From Litomosoides sigmodontis (lineage: Eukaryota > Nematoda > Chromadorea > Rhabditida > Onchocercidae): a stretch of 64,000 bases of DNA. The notes beneath the pieces were generated by a model that did no database searches, was not told the DNA's origin, and saw only the letters and a program-made list of their open reading frames with translations. Below are positions 12,501 through 26,400 of this stretch, piece after piece (the first letter of the stretch is position 1; each line of letters starts with the position of its first letter). Made by a program: the position numbers and the translations under genes. The stretch covers positions 6,549,738 to 6,613,737 of the forward strand of contig OY718808.1 of NCBI GenBank assembly GCA_963070105.1, in the 5' to 3' direction.

Positions 12501-13893
12501 TTCTGGTCATTATGATAGGTAGAAAATTTCAAAATTATTTAAATTTTTGATTGCATTTAGGAACGTACACCGATGGGTTTTTTTGTTTTTCACGAATCAG
12601 AAAAAAGAAAAAATTGCAGGTTATACTGCTGGCGGTGCATGCCTTATGCAACTTTGGGAAAATTGGACATTTATGGAATCGTTTTACTTCTGTTTTGTTA
12701 CAGTAACAACCATTGGTTTGTCATGAAGTTATTCTCTTATACAGCCTTTGAAATTTTATCCATAAATCTGAAATACAAATGAGATATCATCTTTCTAAGT
12801 GGGATATTCAGTTAGCTAACTGATCAATAGTCGAAAGTTACAAAAAAAAAGAAAATTGCTTACAGTATAACTTCAGAACGAGAAAGGAGGTTGCAGGTTT
12901 TGGAGATATTGTACCTCAGAATGCAAATTTTCTGCCAGCAACGCTCATGTATATTATTATTGGCCTTATTATTACAACGATGTGTATTGGTGCGCCTTTC
13001 TTTGATGTCCTCATTGATGGGAAATTCGAAATTACGATAGTTAGCTAAATGAATAAATTGCAGATTTGGTGGGAAGCGAATACATTCGTGATATTCATTT
13101 CTACGGTCGAAGCTTGGGGCGCAGTTTTATGACGATTGGCGATAAAGTTGTACATCTTGGAGAAGTTAGCACACACTTTTGTTTAGCTTATGCATTCGAT
13201 TGTTTTTCATTGTAAATTTGAGCAAAAAATCAATTTTGGATCCTACAGAGTCTCGTAGCCTGAAATCAGAATTTTAGGTGTTCGGTTATGTAGCACTTCT
13301 CCAGAAGAAATATGGCCTTACACCGGAACAGATCGATAAGTTAGCTCAACTGCCAGAAGAATATTTATTCGAATGCCTTATTAATGGTACACAGCCTAGT
13401 TTAAATTGGATTGGTAAGTTTAACGAACGAAATAAGTAGTAAATATTAATTTAACATTATTTTATTTATGCTTAAATTTAACCTAGTAACTTTTGCTATG
13501 TGTTATTGGATTGAAATATATGTATGCAAATAATGATCAAAATGCATTTCTTACCAGTTAGCAATATTTCAACTTATGCTTTGTAAAAATTTTGATTAAG
13601 AATTGAAAATGGAACAAGTATTTTTAGATGGCCGTCCATACGTGCCAACTGATATTTATTATTTCAAATGGATTGAGCACCCACGTACGCTCTCGTTTGC
13701 ATCGGAACGTGTGCTAGCAAGTATGGAATCATTGGATTTAAATACTAGTAAATGCAGTACAGCAAGGACATTAACACCACGTGAGTATTATCAAAGGATT
13801 TTACTACAGTACTGCAAACAAACACAACCCAACGATCAGCAACAGCGACAGCAACAGGAGGAGCAGGAGCAATCACCTGATACTCAACTGTAA
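9553..13893 (+). CDS. Two-pore-domain (TWK/K2P) potassium channel, N-terminus incomplete
   Basis: Thirteen exons join in phase: 9553-9671, 9836-9919, 10056-10213, 10675-10817, 11413-11529, 11823-11925, 12045-12163, 12381-12518, 12620-12715, 12897-12989, 13064-13164, 13278-13413, 13601-13893. They give 565 residues up to TAA, with the true start further upstream. The K2P order is present: M1 (LPHIGLVLLSTAYTILGAAIF), an extracellular loop, P1 ending TTIGYG (split by the 10817/11413 intron), M2 (MYALLGIPLILVTIADIGRF), a cytoplasmic loop, M3 (ISILFVLVIMIGY), P2 ending TTIGFG (split by the 12715/12897 intron), and M4. Both selectivity filters are canonical, so a K+-selective leak channel of the plasma membrane is expected. 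Each filter is interrupted after the same Gly codon base. The C-terminal tail is about 180 residues and ends Gln/Glu-rich. Which worm TWK paralogue it matches was not determined. Confidence 0.93.
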
Positions 13894-16196
13894 GGTTATC
13901 AGTGTTTGTCGTATCACATTGATGAAAGAACACTTCGATCCAATTTTTGATATGTTCCATTTGCCAAAAAAAAAAGTTTTTTTTTAGTTTTTTAGCCTGA
14001 AATTTTTGTCTTTTAGTTACCATTCAGCATAATCTGGCTGCAGAATTTGTGGAAATAGTTGTTTGTTTTGTGTTTGTTTACAAGTTTTTTTCATTTAAAT
14101 TTAAATATATCCCAAATGGTCAGTCATGCAATACTTTAATGATTTCCTTGAAAACGAAATTAATTTCTTAAATGCCATTTACTTGTGTCACTTGTGTCTA
14201 AGAAAAATTATTTACGTTAAACACTGTCGCGAAGATAACATCAAATTTTGCTATTTCGGAATATTCAACTTGTTAAGTCAACCAATTTTGCCTCACATAC
14301 AATCTTCCGAAGGTAATTGCTAACGAAATCCCATACGTCGTTTGCCTTAAATGATGTCTACTTACAGATATCCCTATAATTCGTTCATTTTCCATGTAAA
14401 TATTTTACTCTCTTTCTCTCTCTCTCTCTCTCTCTGTGTGTGTTCATACGTTTTTAATAAAATTAAATTATGTTCAACCTGTGATAATCGTGCAATAACG
14501 TGATGGGAACGATCAATGGATATCCTAAAATTTGCCATTTTTTAATTTAAATTTTAAAATGAAAATAAAAAAAATAACTTACCGGAAGATGCAAAAATAA
14601 ATGGTTTGAAATAGAAGGTACGAAATTTAACTAAACAATTAGTGGGAAAAGTTGATGGAATTGAACTATTTGTGGGAATTTAAGGAACTCTAAGTGTAAA
14701 AAGAAAACTTAGCGCCTTTCACATATGCGCCCTTCCATTTGCATTTACGCCTTTTACCTAACAATACCTGTGGAGTGGGAGAAAACTAACATTAAACGCA
14801 TATGTAATTTCTGGGGAATATATTTTGTGGCAATCTACCACAAGCAACAAGGCAAAGTTCAGTAGCAACATCAAAACTTTTATCATTTGTAAAGAGCTTT
14901 TCCAGCAATTTGTCACTGAAAACATTACAAAGTGGAATGACTGATATTCCGATGATTAACACTCCCTACTAACTCTCTCATAATTCAACTTCCTGTCTCT
15001 CCAACAGCGTTCATCCATTATTGTTATCATTGATAGAATCTTTTCTCTCATGATTGAATTTGTTAAGGATGAAGATGAACGTCTTGTAGTCTCAAGTTGT
15101 ATTTCAGTTCATGTTTAATGAGTAAACATTCATATAAAGTTTTGCAATTTATCGTTTTCTTGCTACCTGGTCAAATGTAAATTCTAACATAATTTTGTCA
15201 AATTCATCCTAAAATGTATGAAGTTTGAACAGTTGAAAATTTCACTAGATACATAGAGTTAAATTTTATCACCGACCATTTTTTACAAACCTATATCTGC
15301 GGAATTTACCACTCTGTTCTCGTAAGTAAAAACTGCACGCTATTTCCACTACGGCCTGTTACAAACAACTTCATTGTTCAGTACTTCACGATGTTACGCT
15401 GCAAGTGGAGGAAAACGCAGTGGTTTTTCAAATTATTCTTTAAAAATTTCATGTCTTGTAAATTTAATTAAAGGAAATTTAAAAGTTAAAATGGGTGATA
15501 AATAGCAAAAAATACGTCTTACGTAAGCATATCACTTATAGAATATTAGAAAGAAAACACTTCCGATAATTCATGCGAACATCAAAACACAACTCTTAAA
15601 CAAACAATAATTTTTAAAAATTTCTTTAAAAAAAGCTCCAAATTACAATACTCGTAAAAATCAAAAATGTGCCCACACTTTTGATACTTTGATCTAAAAG
15701 TATCTGTTCAAACGATTTCAAACAATATAAAGAATTCAGTTACGATATCCAAATGATCCACATGTCTAAACAGTATCATCATGTCACTCAAACTCAAACA
15801 TATGCAATTGTTTACATTTAGCTCATGAGAATTTTTTTTGATTTGCAAAAGTTAAAGAAATTTTTAACTTTTGAAAACCATGACTTGTATACAACATTAT
15901 TTTCCAGTAAAAATTATTTTCGATTTACAGGAGTGTATAAGCTGAAAATTAAGAAATCTTCCAGCATAACTAATAACATTACTGATATGAACGTTTCACA
16001 TACTTTTCTTCGCATCTGAAATTCATTATCTTGAAGCGTTTAAGGTCTTTTACAGAACGACAAGCAGAAATCGAAGTGCTATCTCTTCACAAAGTCTAAA
16101 AAATCCAATTAAAAAAAAGCATTCTTGTTCTTGAAATTTGATCATTTTATTCAATGCTCCTATGAGATTTTCTTTCTTTTAGAAAAATTCGTAGTG
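13894..16196. other. Intergenic region between convergent genes
   Basis: This holds the 3' untranslated region of the potassium channel and, on the other strand, that of the 243-residue gene. An AATAAA-containing stretch (TTTTTAATAAAATTAAA near 14450) could serve the channel transcript. A CT/GT microsatellite lies at about 14409-14442. No further exon chain was found. Confidence 0.6.
14409..14442. repeat. (CT)n(GT)n microsatellite
   Basis: A CT dinucleotide run passes directly into a short GT run. It lies in the 3' flank of the potassium channel gene. Confidence 0.9.
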
Positions 16197-18297
16197 TTAC
16201 ACGGATTTCCAACTTCCTCGACAATATTCTAAGTTTGGAAATATTCCAACGCCAACTGACTCAGGTAACGTATTCTCAGCTGGAATTAGTTTATATTTCA
16301 TGCTGCAATCATACAGAATAAAAGCTTAATCGTCAACTCCAAAAGTGAAGCTTTCTATGACTTAATGTTTAATTTAATTCATTTCTAATGCAGAAGACGA
16401 TTTCAAAGCAGAGACCTAGTTGACGCACGTATTCCTCATCCATCAATTCCTCCGCTGGAATTCCGTATTGAATATTTCCGCCAATTGATGAAATTTCTCT
16501 AGCGTTACTCGGTGGTATCGCAATCGTTGAGCCTGCTAAAGAGAAATCTATGCTAAAAAACAATGACTTCATTCTGGGACTTATTATTTCTTCGAACATT
16601 GTAAGAAAAGGAGTCATTTGATTTCAAGATTTTAACCGATTAAAAATTTTATAGTATTACTTGGAAAGCTAGAACAAACCATAATGATTATTATGCCTTT
16701 TCCAAGTTAGAGTCAAATAAATCCAAGTCACACTCTGCTTGAACTTTCATTTCCAGTTGAAATTTCCTTTTTTTTTTAATAAACAAACTTATAGTTTCTT
16801 CGTTTGCAAGATTTGTGGCCGTGTTGGCAAAATTAGCGCATGCTTTTTTTAAAACTTCAAAACACGTTAAAAAACATCAGTGTTGAGTGAATCAAAAATT
16901 AAGCCAAAGAAAATCAAAAAGCTTCGTCTTACTAGCGGAATGTGTGAAAAACATTCTGTGATTGGTTTCATTCGGACGTTTCGCCGTTGAATCTGGAAGA
17001 TTACTTGATTAATTGCTTAGAATAAAATTATTTCGTATTATGCGATTGAAACAATATGCACTTCTAAAATATGGTAGACTATGCAGCTTAGATGATAATA
17101 ATTATGAGAAAGTTGTTTCAGGATTAATCAAAATTAAAATAAGAAAATTCATCCTAAAATATACCTTGCCTTCTATACACTTGCCTAACTTTCCCTTTAT
17201 CAACGTTTTCAACACCATATTTTGCAAAAAAATATTTGATAAGCCAGATTCATGTGTGTATTTCCTGCCTTTTAGACAAATTGAAAGGAATCAGTCTGAC
17301 AGTACATAATTTGCATCTTCTATCTAGCAGTTTATCCAAAACGATAGCGAAATGAATTCCTCTTTGCGAAGGTTTTATCGAGGAAAGAGATTCTAGTTTC
17401 CATAAAACAATAATCTAAGGCGACTGAACACACAATGAAGTATGAAAAATGATACGAATCTAATATAAAGTATTGTGAAAATCAAATTCAGATTTAACCT
17501 GTATTCAGAAATTTATGAGACATTACGGAAGACGTTTGACCTGCAACTGTAGATTTCAAGCATTTGGCTCGCATTGTTGGCAGAGAGTCCAGCACTTTTC
17601 CGTTCTGAAAAGCACGAATACTGCGAAAATTTTTTGTTAGTGCTTTATAACCTTATTTCCTTTGATGTGCGCTAGTGTTTGGGAAAAAACGTGGGAAAAA
17701 ATTCTCTATAAAAGATTATCGGGAAAAAGAGAAAAGGAAAGAAAATTTTTCATAAGTGAAATTACCTTGATTTTTTGCACGCCATATGGCTCGTGAGTTG
17801 ACTTCTGGTTTTCTGCAGGTAATTTTTTTTTCCATGTTTTATTGAGTGGAATTAGTGCATTAGATGATCCGGGATACCTTTCCTGTGGTTTTGAAACTTC
17901 ATCTCGAACGATACAGTGAAGAAGAGTTTGCGCCGTTTTATGATTTTGGTAACGCTTTAAATGATTATTTTCTGAAATGTGAATTGATCGTGATGGAATT
18001 TCGATACTGTTTTAGCGTCTAATTTCATATCCGAGGGAACTTCAGCATTTGTAGCTTTCTGATTGTTTCTACATCGACTGTGATCAAGATTCTTAGGATA
18101 GAATAAGTACTAGCATGACAAGTTGCTTTTGAAAGCACTTGAATTAAGCCCAATAACTGGTGTTGTGATAAGTCGTGTAGTTTGAGTAAAAGAAAAAATG
18201 GAGAATGATTATAACAACCTTGAAACAATTCTTCTGAATATATTTTCCGTGACGCTGGTTTCCCCCTAGTTTCGTCTAATACTGAAATAATTTTCAT
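16197..18297 (-). CDS. Unrecognised protein of 243 residues
   Basis: Seven minus-strand exons join in phase with AG/GT borders: 18297-18219, 18156-18111, 18006-17766, 17604-17499, 16992-16933, 16532-16416 and 16279-16197, ending TAA. The start chosen is ATG at 18297 (MKIISVLDETRGKP), with an AAGACAG acceptor 15-20 bases upstream that could take a spliced leader. The protein is hydrophilic and basic in its middle (for example NKTWKKKLPAE), shows no signal peptide or membrane segment, and ends with a more ordered acidic stretch (GIPAEELMDEEYVRQLAEN) before PESVGVGIFPNLEYCRGSW. I do not recognise a domain. The support is that seven exons keep one open frame through six phase-consistent introns. 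It could be a lineage-specific or fast-evolving nematode protein; no function is proposed. Confidence 0.65.
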
Positions 18298-20191
18298 AAT
18301 AGAAATGACCTGTCTTCTCTGCAACCATAACTGCTAAGAAATTAAATTGCACTAAGTGAATTCAGAGTAAAAAATTAAACACCTAGATGAAGCACTGAAC
18401 TGAAAAGATTAGAAAAAACAATGAACAAACTTTTATCGATATCCTGAAAAGATAATTTATCTAACAAACTCCTCCTTGACATGTGCTCACCTGAAATGTT
18501 TAATTAATTTAACTCATTTTATCAATTAGGAATTCCACTGAAACAAACATTTGAAGAGAAAGAATCATAGAAATGTTTTTTTTTCGGAAATTTCAATCGT
18601 ATTCCTTGTTATCTTATGGAATGAAATCCCAGGAAGAACCAGCAATTTATGGGAAAGTTTCTGGCTGGAAAATCACACTACCAACGCTGTGAGAACAAAA
18701 ACCTTCCTTCCCTTCCCTATCGATCGATCTGAGTTTAGCAAACTAGCAACGAAGTGGATACTTTGGCCTTCCCAATGAAACACTGACTATTCACTTCTAC
18801 TATTTCCACATATCAAATCACATTCAATCGATTAGGAGGGATTCCGAGCAGTAGAAATCAATGCGACACAGACGTGCGTGACTTCCACTCGTCCGCTAGT
18901 GAAGCATCGACCGATACGTTCGATAATCCAAAAAGGGAGTAATCAATCGCTGTCTGTCAGCAAGAAATCTCTCCTACGCCACCATTCCTCTCTTACATTA
19001 GCACATTCTATGACACTGTAGAAGAGGGTGGGAGGTTGAGAAAGAGAAAGAGAGAGAGAGAGAGAGGCAGGGTGGAGAAGGATACAGTAATGCCGCAACA
19101 CAACCCTTCCTTTCTTCTCCTATTTGACAATGCGGATGCACCGGGCCAGCTATCGTAATGGTTTAGAGTAAAGTCTTAGACTTAACCGATACGTTCGTTT
19201 CCTTCAGAGTGCAATAGCAGTAGTAGGTAGTCTTACGTACGACTACCTATCACAATGAGTGCTATGTAGGCGTTGGAATAGCCGGCAGATAGTACTGTGA
19301 AATGATTGCTTGCATAAATGAAAGTTTATTTTAGGGAAAATTACCATTCCTTTAGCAATTTAACTTTCGCAGTAAAAATGCTTGAATTAAATTTCCAGTG
19401 ACATATGAGAGGTATGTTTCGATTGCTTTCGATCAATTCCTGCTATTAGACTTATATCCTCTAATTCATTTTCATTCCTATCCCTTTTCCTGACGTTTAT
19501 TTTCACTGTGCTCTCTCTACGTATTCCGTAATTTTGGTAGGACCGTATTTTTTCCCGATCGATTTGCAAGAAAAAAATGGTACGGTTGATGTTTGGCTAA
19601 ATCCTTCACTGAATGATTGCAACGGCTTAATGTTTTTGGGACGTGAACTGTGGTGTTGCGTAACGCTATGCAGTATTGTTTCGCGCTAGTCGCAGTAATC
19701 TGAATCACTTGTTCAATTTCGAGGATAATATCAAGGATTGATGGGTGGGATGAAAGCGCGACATCCAATTATCTACGTTAGATATCAGGCTTTTCCTCAG
19801 TCGCACGTACGCTTTCTATTTCGTCTCATACTAAAATCAGTTAGACGTAACTTCCAACGTAACTTCTTTCGTTTAATCTTTATTCTTCTCTTACTAGCAA
19901 TTTTATTCCATAATAGATTCATGAATTTAAATGTAATTTAATAGCTTGAAATTTGACAGTGTCAGTTACGCAGCGGTATTTACCTGCAAGAGCTATTTGT
20001 AACAAAAATTCTTCAGTTGCTTTATGATTCTCTTGATGCTTCGGCTATTCTGTCACTTCCTTATTTATTCCATTTAATTAAATTAGTCATTAATGGTATT
20101 CCAGGCAGCTAATTCCATCGAAATCTTTTAATTCCTTATCACAACGGAACAGAAACACATATTTCACCTTAGACAAAACAGTTCTTATCAT
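18298..20191. other. Intergenic region, no supportable gene
   Basis: This lies between the 5' end of the 243-residue gene and the stop codon of the MFSD8-like gene, both on the minus strand. The gap of 1.9 kb is much longer than the usual nematode operon spacing. A GA-rich microsatellite is at about 19038-19066. Open frames here are short, overlap in several frames and show no splice-consistent extension. Confidence 0.55.
19038..19066. repeat. (GA)n microsatellite
   Basis: This is an interrupted GA run (GAGAAAGAGAAAGAGAGAGAG and on). Confidence 0.9.
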
Positions 20192-23100
20192 TTAAAGTCG
20201 GTAAAAAGTGCCAAATTTGTATTTTGTCGGAACACCAATTTCAGGTTTCAAACGCAGTGGAATCAGTCGGTGTCGGTACACGATAATTACAATGATACCG
20301 ATGATCAATAGCGTTAATTGTCCTAGCATTGGCCATAGATATCCGGATTTCTCGAATATGGTCCTGTATGTTATAGTTGTATTTGTTGTTAAATTTCTTT
20401 TAGAATTAATTTAACTGTTTAGATTAAAATTGTATAAAATCTAAAAAATTGTTTATATTCATCCAAAATATTTCATATTTGACGTTATCTTCAGCTGATA
20501 CTGATTGAAATTAAAATAGTGGGACTCTAATAAATTTAATTTTCACAGCTAGGAACTTAAGTTAGGTTCAGTTTGAACTTAGCATGAGAGTTAAAGTTAA
20601 GAATCTGGCAGTGAGGAAATTCATCATGCATTATCGGTATTAATATCCAAAGTATACACAAAATCTTTGATATTATTCATGATAAAGTTGAAAAGGTTTC
20701 TCAAGTTTCTAATAGAATTCACTGGTTTGTAATTTAATAAATTATAATGACATACGTAGAAATAATAGGTCCAATGAATCGAGCTGAGCTGCCAAAGAAT
20801 TCAAATATACCTTGCATTAAGCCCTGAATAAAATTACATAAATAAGTGGTAGTTTACTATTTGTACTGAGACGTAGATGAAAGCCAAATGAATATAAGGC
20901 AAATATCTTGAATTAGTTTTATATCTTATTTACTAATTAGCTTCTAAAGTGCGCCAACCTGACTTCTCGGTCCGAGAATTTCGGAGTAGAGTGCGCCGAC
21001 AGGGCAAGCTAAAAATGGAAATGCTAGCCCAAAAAGAACTGTTGCTGCAAAACTGTACAAGAAAAACGGTACTCGAGTTGTATGTGCACACCAGCGATAC
21101 CGTTCAAAGCATCCTCCACTATAGTCTGTATCCTCGATCGTTGAATTGGGAGCTGAAATAACCTTACTTTTCGCATTCCCTTATGTTTAAATCTTTTATG
21201 AAGAAAGATCTTGTCGATGAGATGAATGTAATTTTTGAATTCTGAGGTTTTTCCCATGTATTTTGCAGTGTTATACCAGGTTGAAAGAATGTTATCATTG
21301 CTTTAATACCTAATTTTATGAAATCTAAATATTCCGTGTAGAAAGGCCATGGTAGATTAATAACATGATAAGCAGCAAAACATGTTAAGCCGAACAGCAT
21401 CATCAATCTTTTGTCCCTGAAAAAAAATTTTCAACTTTTCGAAATTTTTCCTTATTTTGAAGTTAAGACTACAAAAATTGTCTTAACTCTAAATAATTTT
21501 GCAAAACTTTACCATTTGCTTTCATTTAATACAAAATTAATATACCGATGTTGCAGAGGTGTGAAACCAATTGCAAAATAACCGATAACATTAAGAACAC
21601 AACAAATAGATTGAATGATGCCGTTGTACAATACCGCCTGATGATCAGTCCAATTATACATCGCTATCGTAAGAGGTGGTGCCATTCTGAACAGTTGTTT
21701 TAGAATATCACAAATATAAAATCGCTATGATTTAATTTAAAAAATTTGAAAGTGATTACTAACACTTCAATGTTGGTAGCAATGTTTTGCATTGTAAACC
21801 ACGAATAGATACAAATAGCTGCAGCAACTCGATCGAACTTTGGTATAACAATGTCCAGTGATTTCTCTATAATCATTTCTATAAGATAACATTGTTGTCT
21901 GATTATTATCTCTCTTTCAAATTCTACCTAATCATTTCTTTAAAAAAATTTACAAAAGTACATTGTTTCATTGATAAAAAAGCGAGAGTTTTTTGCAAGA
22001 AGCAATCAGTACCTGATTTATCAGAACGCAAAATTCCGGAATATGTTTCAGTGAAAACCGTACAAAGCAAAATGATCGATATGAGTGATACGATAACCAT
22101 TAAAAGTGCTGGCAACGTATACATATTTATAATAACGATGCTAATTTGAAAACCACTCCGGCCAAGCGGAGTGAATAGCGCCTGCATTCGTTTATACATG
22201 TACTTTAAGTTCTGCTGTCGTGAAAGGTAAAAAATTCAGGCAAATGTTGTTTATCATTGGTCGATCAATAAAAATTTCGAATTTAAATCATAAAAAGTAT
22301 TGGTGAGAGTTAATGAAAAGAAGTGGTTTATTTTGCATTTACTGCAAATTTGCCATAAAAATTTTCTCATTTTTCCTAAACAAATTGGAATACCTGCAAC
22401 GCCGGTCCAATTGATAGTCCGAACACAAAAGTTCCAATGGTGATAGACAAGGCTTTGGTACGATCACTTGGTATACTGGCTGTGGCCGCATAAGTTCGCA
22501 ATACGCATAAATGACCTGGAAAGTAACGCTTCTTTATTTTTAGGAAAACATTACTTTTCCTCTAATTAAATATTTTTTGATTTTTGAAATTTAAACAAAA
22601 AAATAAGCAACATTCTAGTAGATTAAAATGAAGTTTTTCATAAATTTTCAAGACTATTTAAAAGCTTAAAGTGTAAAAGCTAATCATATTACCCTTTCAT
22701 GCATATTTGTTTTTTTACAAAATTTGATAATTAAATTGCCAGGTAATTATGATGGAAAAATGAATTAACCTGATCCAAGACCAATGATAAAACGTGCCCA
22801 GAGCATTGTCCACTTTTTAGCACCAATAGTTGGCAAAAGACCGTATAATAAGTTACCGAATGCCATCAGGAAATTACCAAAGCTTGCCGGATATTTTGTT
22901 GACATCGTCTTTTGGTTCCACAAACCGAAGAGAAAGGTGGAAATTGTCGAACCAACTGAATACGATGCAGTTGTCCAGCCAAAAAATTCCAAATTAGCTG
23001 AGGGATCAAGCTGTAAGGATCTTTCAATTTTTTAAAATTTCCGAATATTAAACTTTCTAATAATAAAAAGAATGCTCATTTTCTCATCTCATTTATTCCC

Positions 23101-23427
23101 CAATTATTCTAAAATACTTATACTTTTTAGTACAATTAAACTTAATTTTGAGAAAATAAATCCTTTCTTCCTAAATTATTTTTTTATAATTATGAATCTT
23201 AATTTTGCAAAATATTTTCTAATGTTATAATTTTAATCGTCATAAATCTAATTAATTAAAATTTAACTTTAAGTAACAAATTTGAAATTTTAATTTTTAA
23301 AAAACAACCCCATTTAGGTATGGCCACATGGATGTGAAGAATATTGAAAATTGTACACCTGTCATGACACATACAACGTTGCAAATCAATATTGATCGCC
23401 ATGGTGTTTTTCCTTCATTCAAATTTA
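20192..23427 (-). CDS. MFSD8/CLN7-like major facilitator transporter, first exon not found
   Basis: Ten minus-strand exons join in phase: 23427-23309, 23010-22770, 22515-22394, 22214-22013, 21878-21764, 21686-21546, 21416-21310, 21152-20959, 20823-20756 and 20363-20192. They give about 493 residues to TAA. Human MFSD8, a lysosomal membrane protein lost in CLN7 disease, has 518, so only a short N-terminus is missing. Shared features by recall: WRSI...SIFFTSMWPYL at the first membrane span; LDPSANLEFFGW.TASYS; ARFIIGLGSG; INMYTLPALL; the PPLTIAMYNWT..QAVLYNGII segment; GC...RWC..T in the luminal loop; LYSEILGP; and GSSARFIGP. Twelve membrane spans are expected. The first exon found begins inside a codon after one base; the upstream exon with the ATG was not identified between 23430 and about 25000. 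Confidence 0.92.
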
Positions 23428-23429
23428 CT

Positions 23430-26400
23430 GTTGTTGTAGAAGAGCTAAAAAATTTTCAAATCTTAGAGTTGAGAAAAGTTGCGTTTTCAGCAATAAAGTT
23501 AGAATACTTCCATATGATTCTGCGGAACGATTTCGTTCAATACTTTGTATTCAATAACTGTAAATTATCAGACCGTAACACCTATACTGCCAAAGAATTG
23601 AAACGAAATTATCGTTTTCGGAAAACTGCGAGCGCGTGAATAATGTTAATTAGATGCTGAAAACATTGAATTATATATATATACATATATATATTAAATT
23701 TTTATCTAAAATATATAGTTATTATTCTTTTATGTTTGCCGTAAGTAACCAAGAAATTACCTGTTCTTTTCTCAAAAACTTTTTTAATTTAACTAATGAA
23801 AATGGCGGAAATGAAACGATTCATACCTATCAAATTTTTCATTGCTTACAATGCTCTTTACAGCCATTTTTTATCGGAATCGTAACAACTGATCGTTTCT
23901 ATCTCGTCCAACACGTCAACAATAACAACCTCATAGTTTAAATCAGATTATTTCATCCGTCTGATATTGAATAATAACAATAAAGAATCATGAAAGACAC
24001 TAATCTGTTATTTACACATTTGTAATTGATTGGAAAGAGTGTAATATTGATTTCTTTGGATGAAAACCCTAATTTGAATGAACAAGTAAATTTTAAAAAA
24101 ATATATTTTTGTAAAATAAAAAGTGGTAGTTATATGGATGAAGGAATTAATTCAGTGCCACACTAGCAACAACTACTACTACTATTTCATTCAAAACAAC
24201 AAGTTTACCACTTGTTTTCAGCCACAATTAATTAGCTCACAATGTTTTAATTCATTAAACTAAGACGCCGTGGAAGGAATCAATCATTTTCTGTGTCTTT
24301 CAACCTCAAACTTAAAGTCAAAGAGTGTTGAATTTTTTTTTAAATACAATTTTGCACTTTTTCACTAAGCCTTCAAACTTCTCCCACTCAATTAGTCTCT
24401 CACAGTAGAATCTCATCACGTTTTTGTCTGATGACTAATTGATATTGCGAACAATTCGAAGACAGCAAGTACATATTGATCCTCACTACGTATTACTTCT
24501 TCTTGCCTACTTAAGTAATTAATTCGTTTTACCTATTCGAGATCAAAATTAACAAATTCCAAAAATACCTAATCAAATGACAGAGATCAAAATTTGAAAG
24601 CAAAATTAGTTCATGAAAATATTTTGCTAAATTGATAGCTATAGCCTCCGGCAGTTTTCATCCTTCTGCGACTGTCAGGAAAATTGAAATGCTGCGTAAT
24701 CCGTCCTTTCTGTATTTCTGTGACGTAATCCACTGCTGTGCTCTGAGTTAGAAATTTTTGGTACAATGAACTGGCAGTGAAAGTTGAGAAAGTAGACCTG
24801 CTGCTGTCCAGCAAATTGTAATCGGAAGAAGAGTGCAAGGAGAATATGAAGGAAAAATTTAGAATTTCACATTAGTAGACTTCATTTCAGATTTGAAATT
24901 CATACAGGTCGAAATAGCTCAACTAGACTAGAACTGCTTAGTGTATATCAGTAAAATGGCAAGCGATATTTTAAATTTACTCATTGAAGTTAGAAAAGCT
25001 TGTCATAGCTTGACATTTATCTTGACAATTACGCACTACTCCCACAACGATTTGATTGAGCAGATATGAAACGAGTCCTTCCACGAAGACAGTAAATTCA
25101 CCTTCACTGTCACTTGCAACATTTAGTGACAGCCCAAATTCTTGAAGTCACAACCCAAATTTCAATTTATCTGATGTTTTATTTAAGAGAGAGAGAGAGA
25201 GAGGTCGTATAAGACGTAAGGGCTATAATAGCGTAAGAAGGATTGGATTCTGAATGACAAGTGTCTTCAGTTATCAAAAACCGCTTACCTATGAAGTGGA
25301 TCGCTTAAAGGGGACGACGGAATGCGGAAGGGAGCCATTGAAAGGATGGAAAGAATCGTACGACAGTTGGATGACATATTGAGGCATAGAAGGTAAATTG
25401 AAAATTTAAGTATAAACCTCGTCATGGAAAAAATTTCGTAAAATGCTAGATAAAGTATGTTAGGTGAAAAGTAAGAAGGAAAATTAGACTGTCAACAAAC
25501 TAAGGCAGTAATGTTCTAACGAAATGAAATGGCTAAGTTACTAGGCGTTAAACTGTCACTGAAGAAAAAAATAACCAGAAATTCAACTAAAACGACCTTC
25601 ATTTGCCATTGGAGCTAATTTGTAATCAAAATTCAACATTCGTAAATACTGCTAATGCTACAACTATTTCAGATTTAGATCACTTCTGAAAGTTGAGCTA
25701 ACTTCGATTCCAAATCTTTCGGAAAATAAGTAAAACATTCAAGCAAATCAGTTTAAACAATTTCAAAAATTTTATAACAATCAAATTGAATTTTAGTAAT
25801 TTCAAATAAGTCTAAATTCTCGTCAATAGCAAAGTAACATTTCGTTTTTTGCAGCAATCAGTACACGTTTATAACACTACACGTGTATAACTCATAAAGT
25901 TCCAGTTAAAAGAGTTTTATGGCGGCAATGCAAAGCTCGTCGTGTTAATGCAATTGCATTAAGCCGCGGTCTTTGATTGTGACGAACAAAGAATTTTCGA
26001 ATATAATTTGAGCCAAACAAAACTCAGTGCTATTATGCCGAAGGATTGTTGACATTCGCTTCGCTTGAGCATTGGCTCACTTTCCTATAACATTTTTAAT
26101 TTAATTTATACATTTTAGGTAGCAATTCTCGGACACAATTCCGCATTCCCTCATTGCCATTGTCGATCGGTCGTGCAACCGCTGCATCGTACTATTTCGC
26201 AATGTTTTGCTACAGTTGTACAACATAAGTGACGACGGTACGTGAATCAGACGTGAATCAATGAGGTGTAGAAATCAGCATGGAGATGAAAATGTCGTTA
26301 GTGTAGAAAGGAAGAATTAAATTCTTCATATTTCATCTGCCTTCTTGCCACCTTCAACTCCAAATAGTTTTGTTTTTGGGATCACATCCTGCAACAAACA

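Noticed and set aside
18297..23427. Operon of the MFSD8-like gene and the 243-residue gene
   Set aside because: They lie on the same strand, but the 1.9-kb gap is far above usual nematode operon spacing and no SL2-type spacer was seen.
24611..24838. Minus-strand open frame as the missing first exon of the MFSD8-like gene
   Set aside because: It has no donor of the right phase (one base left over) and no resemblance to the MFSD8 N-terminus.
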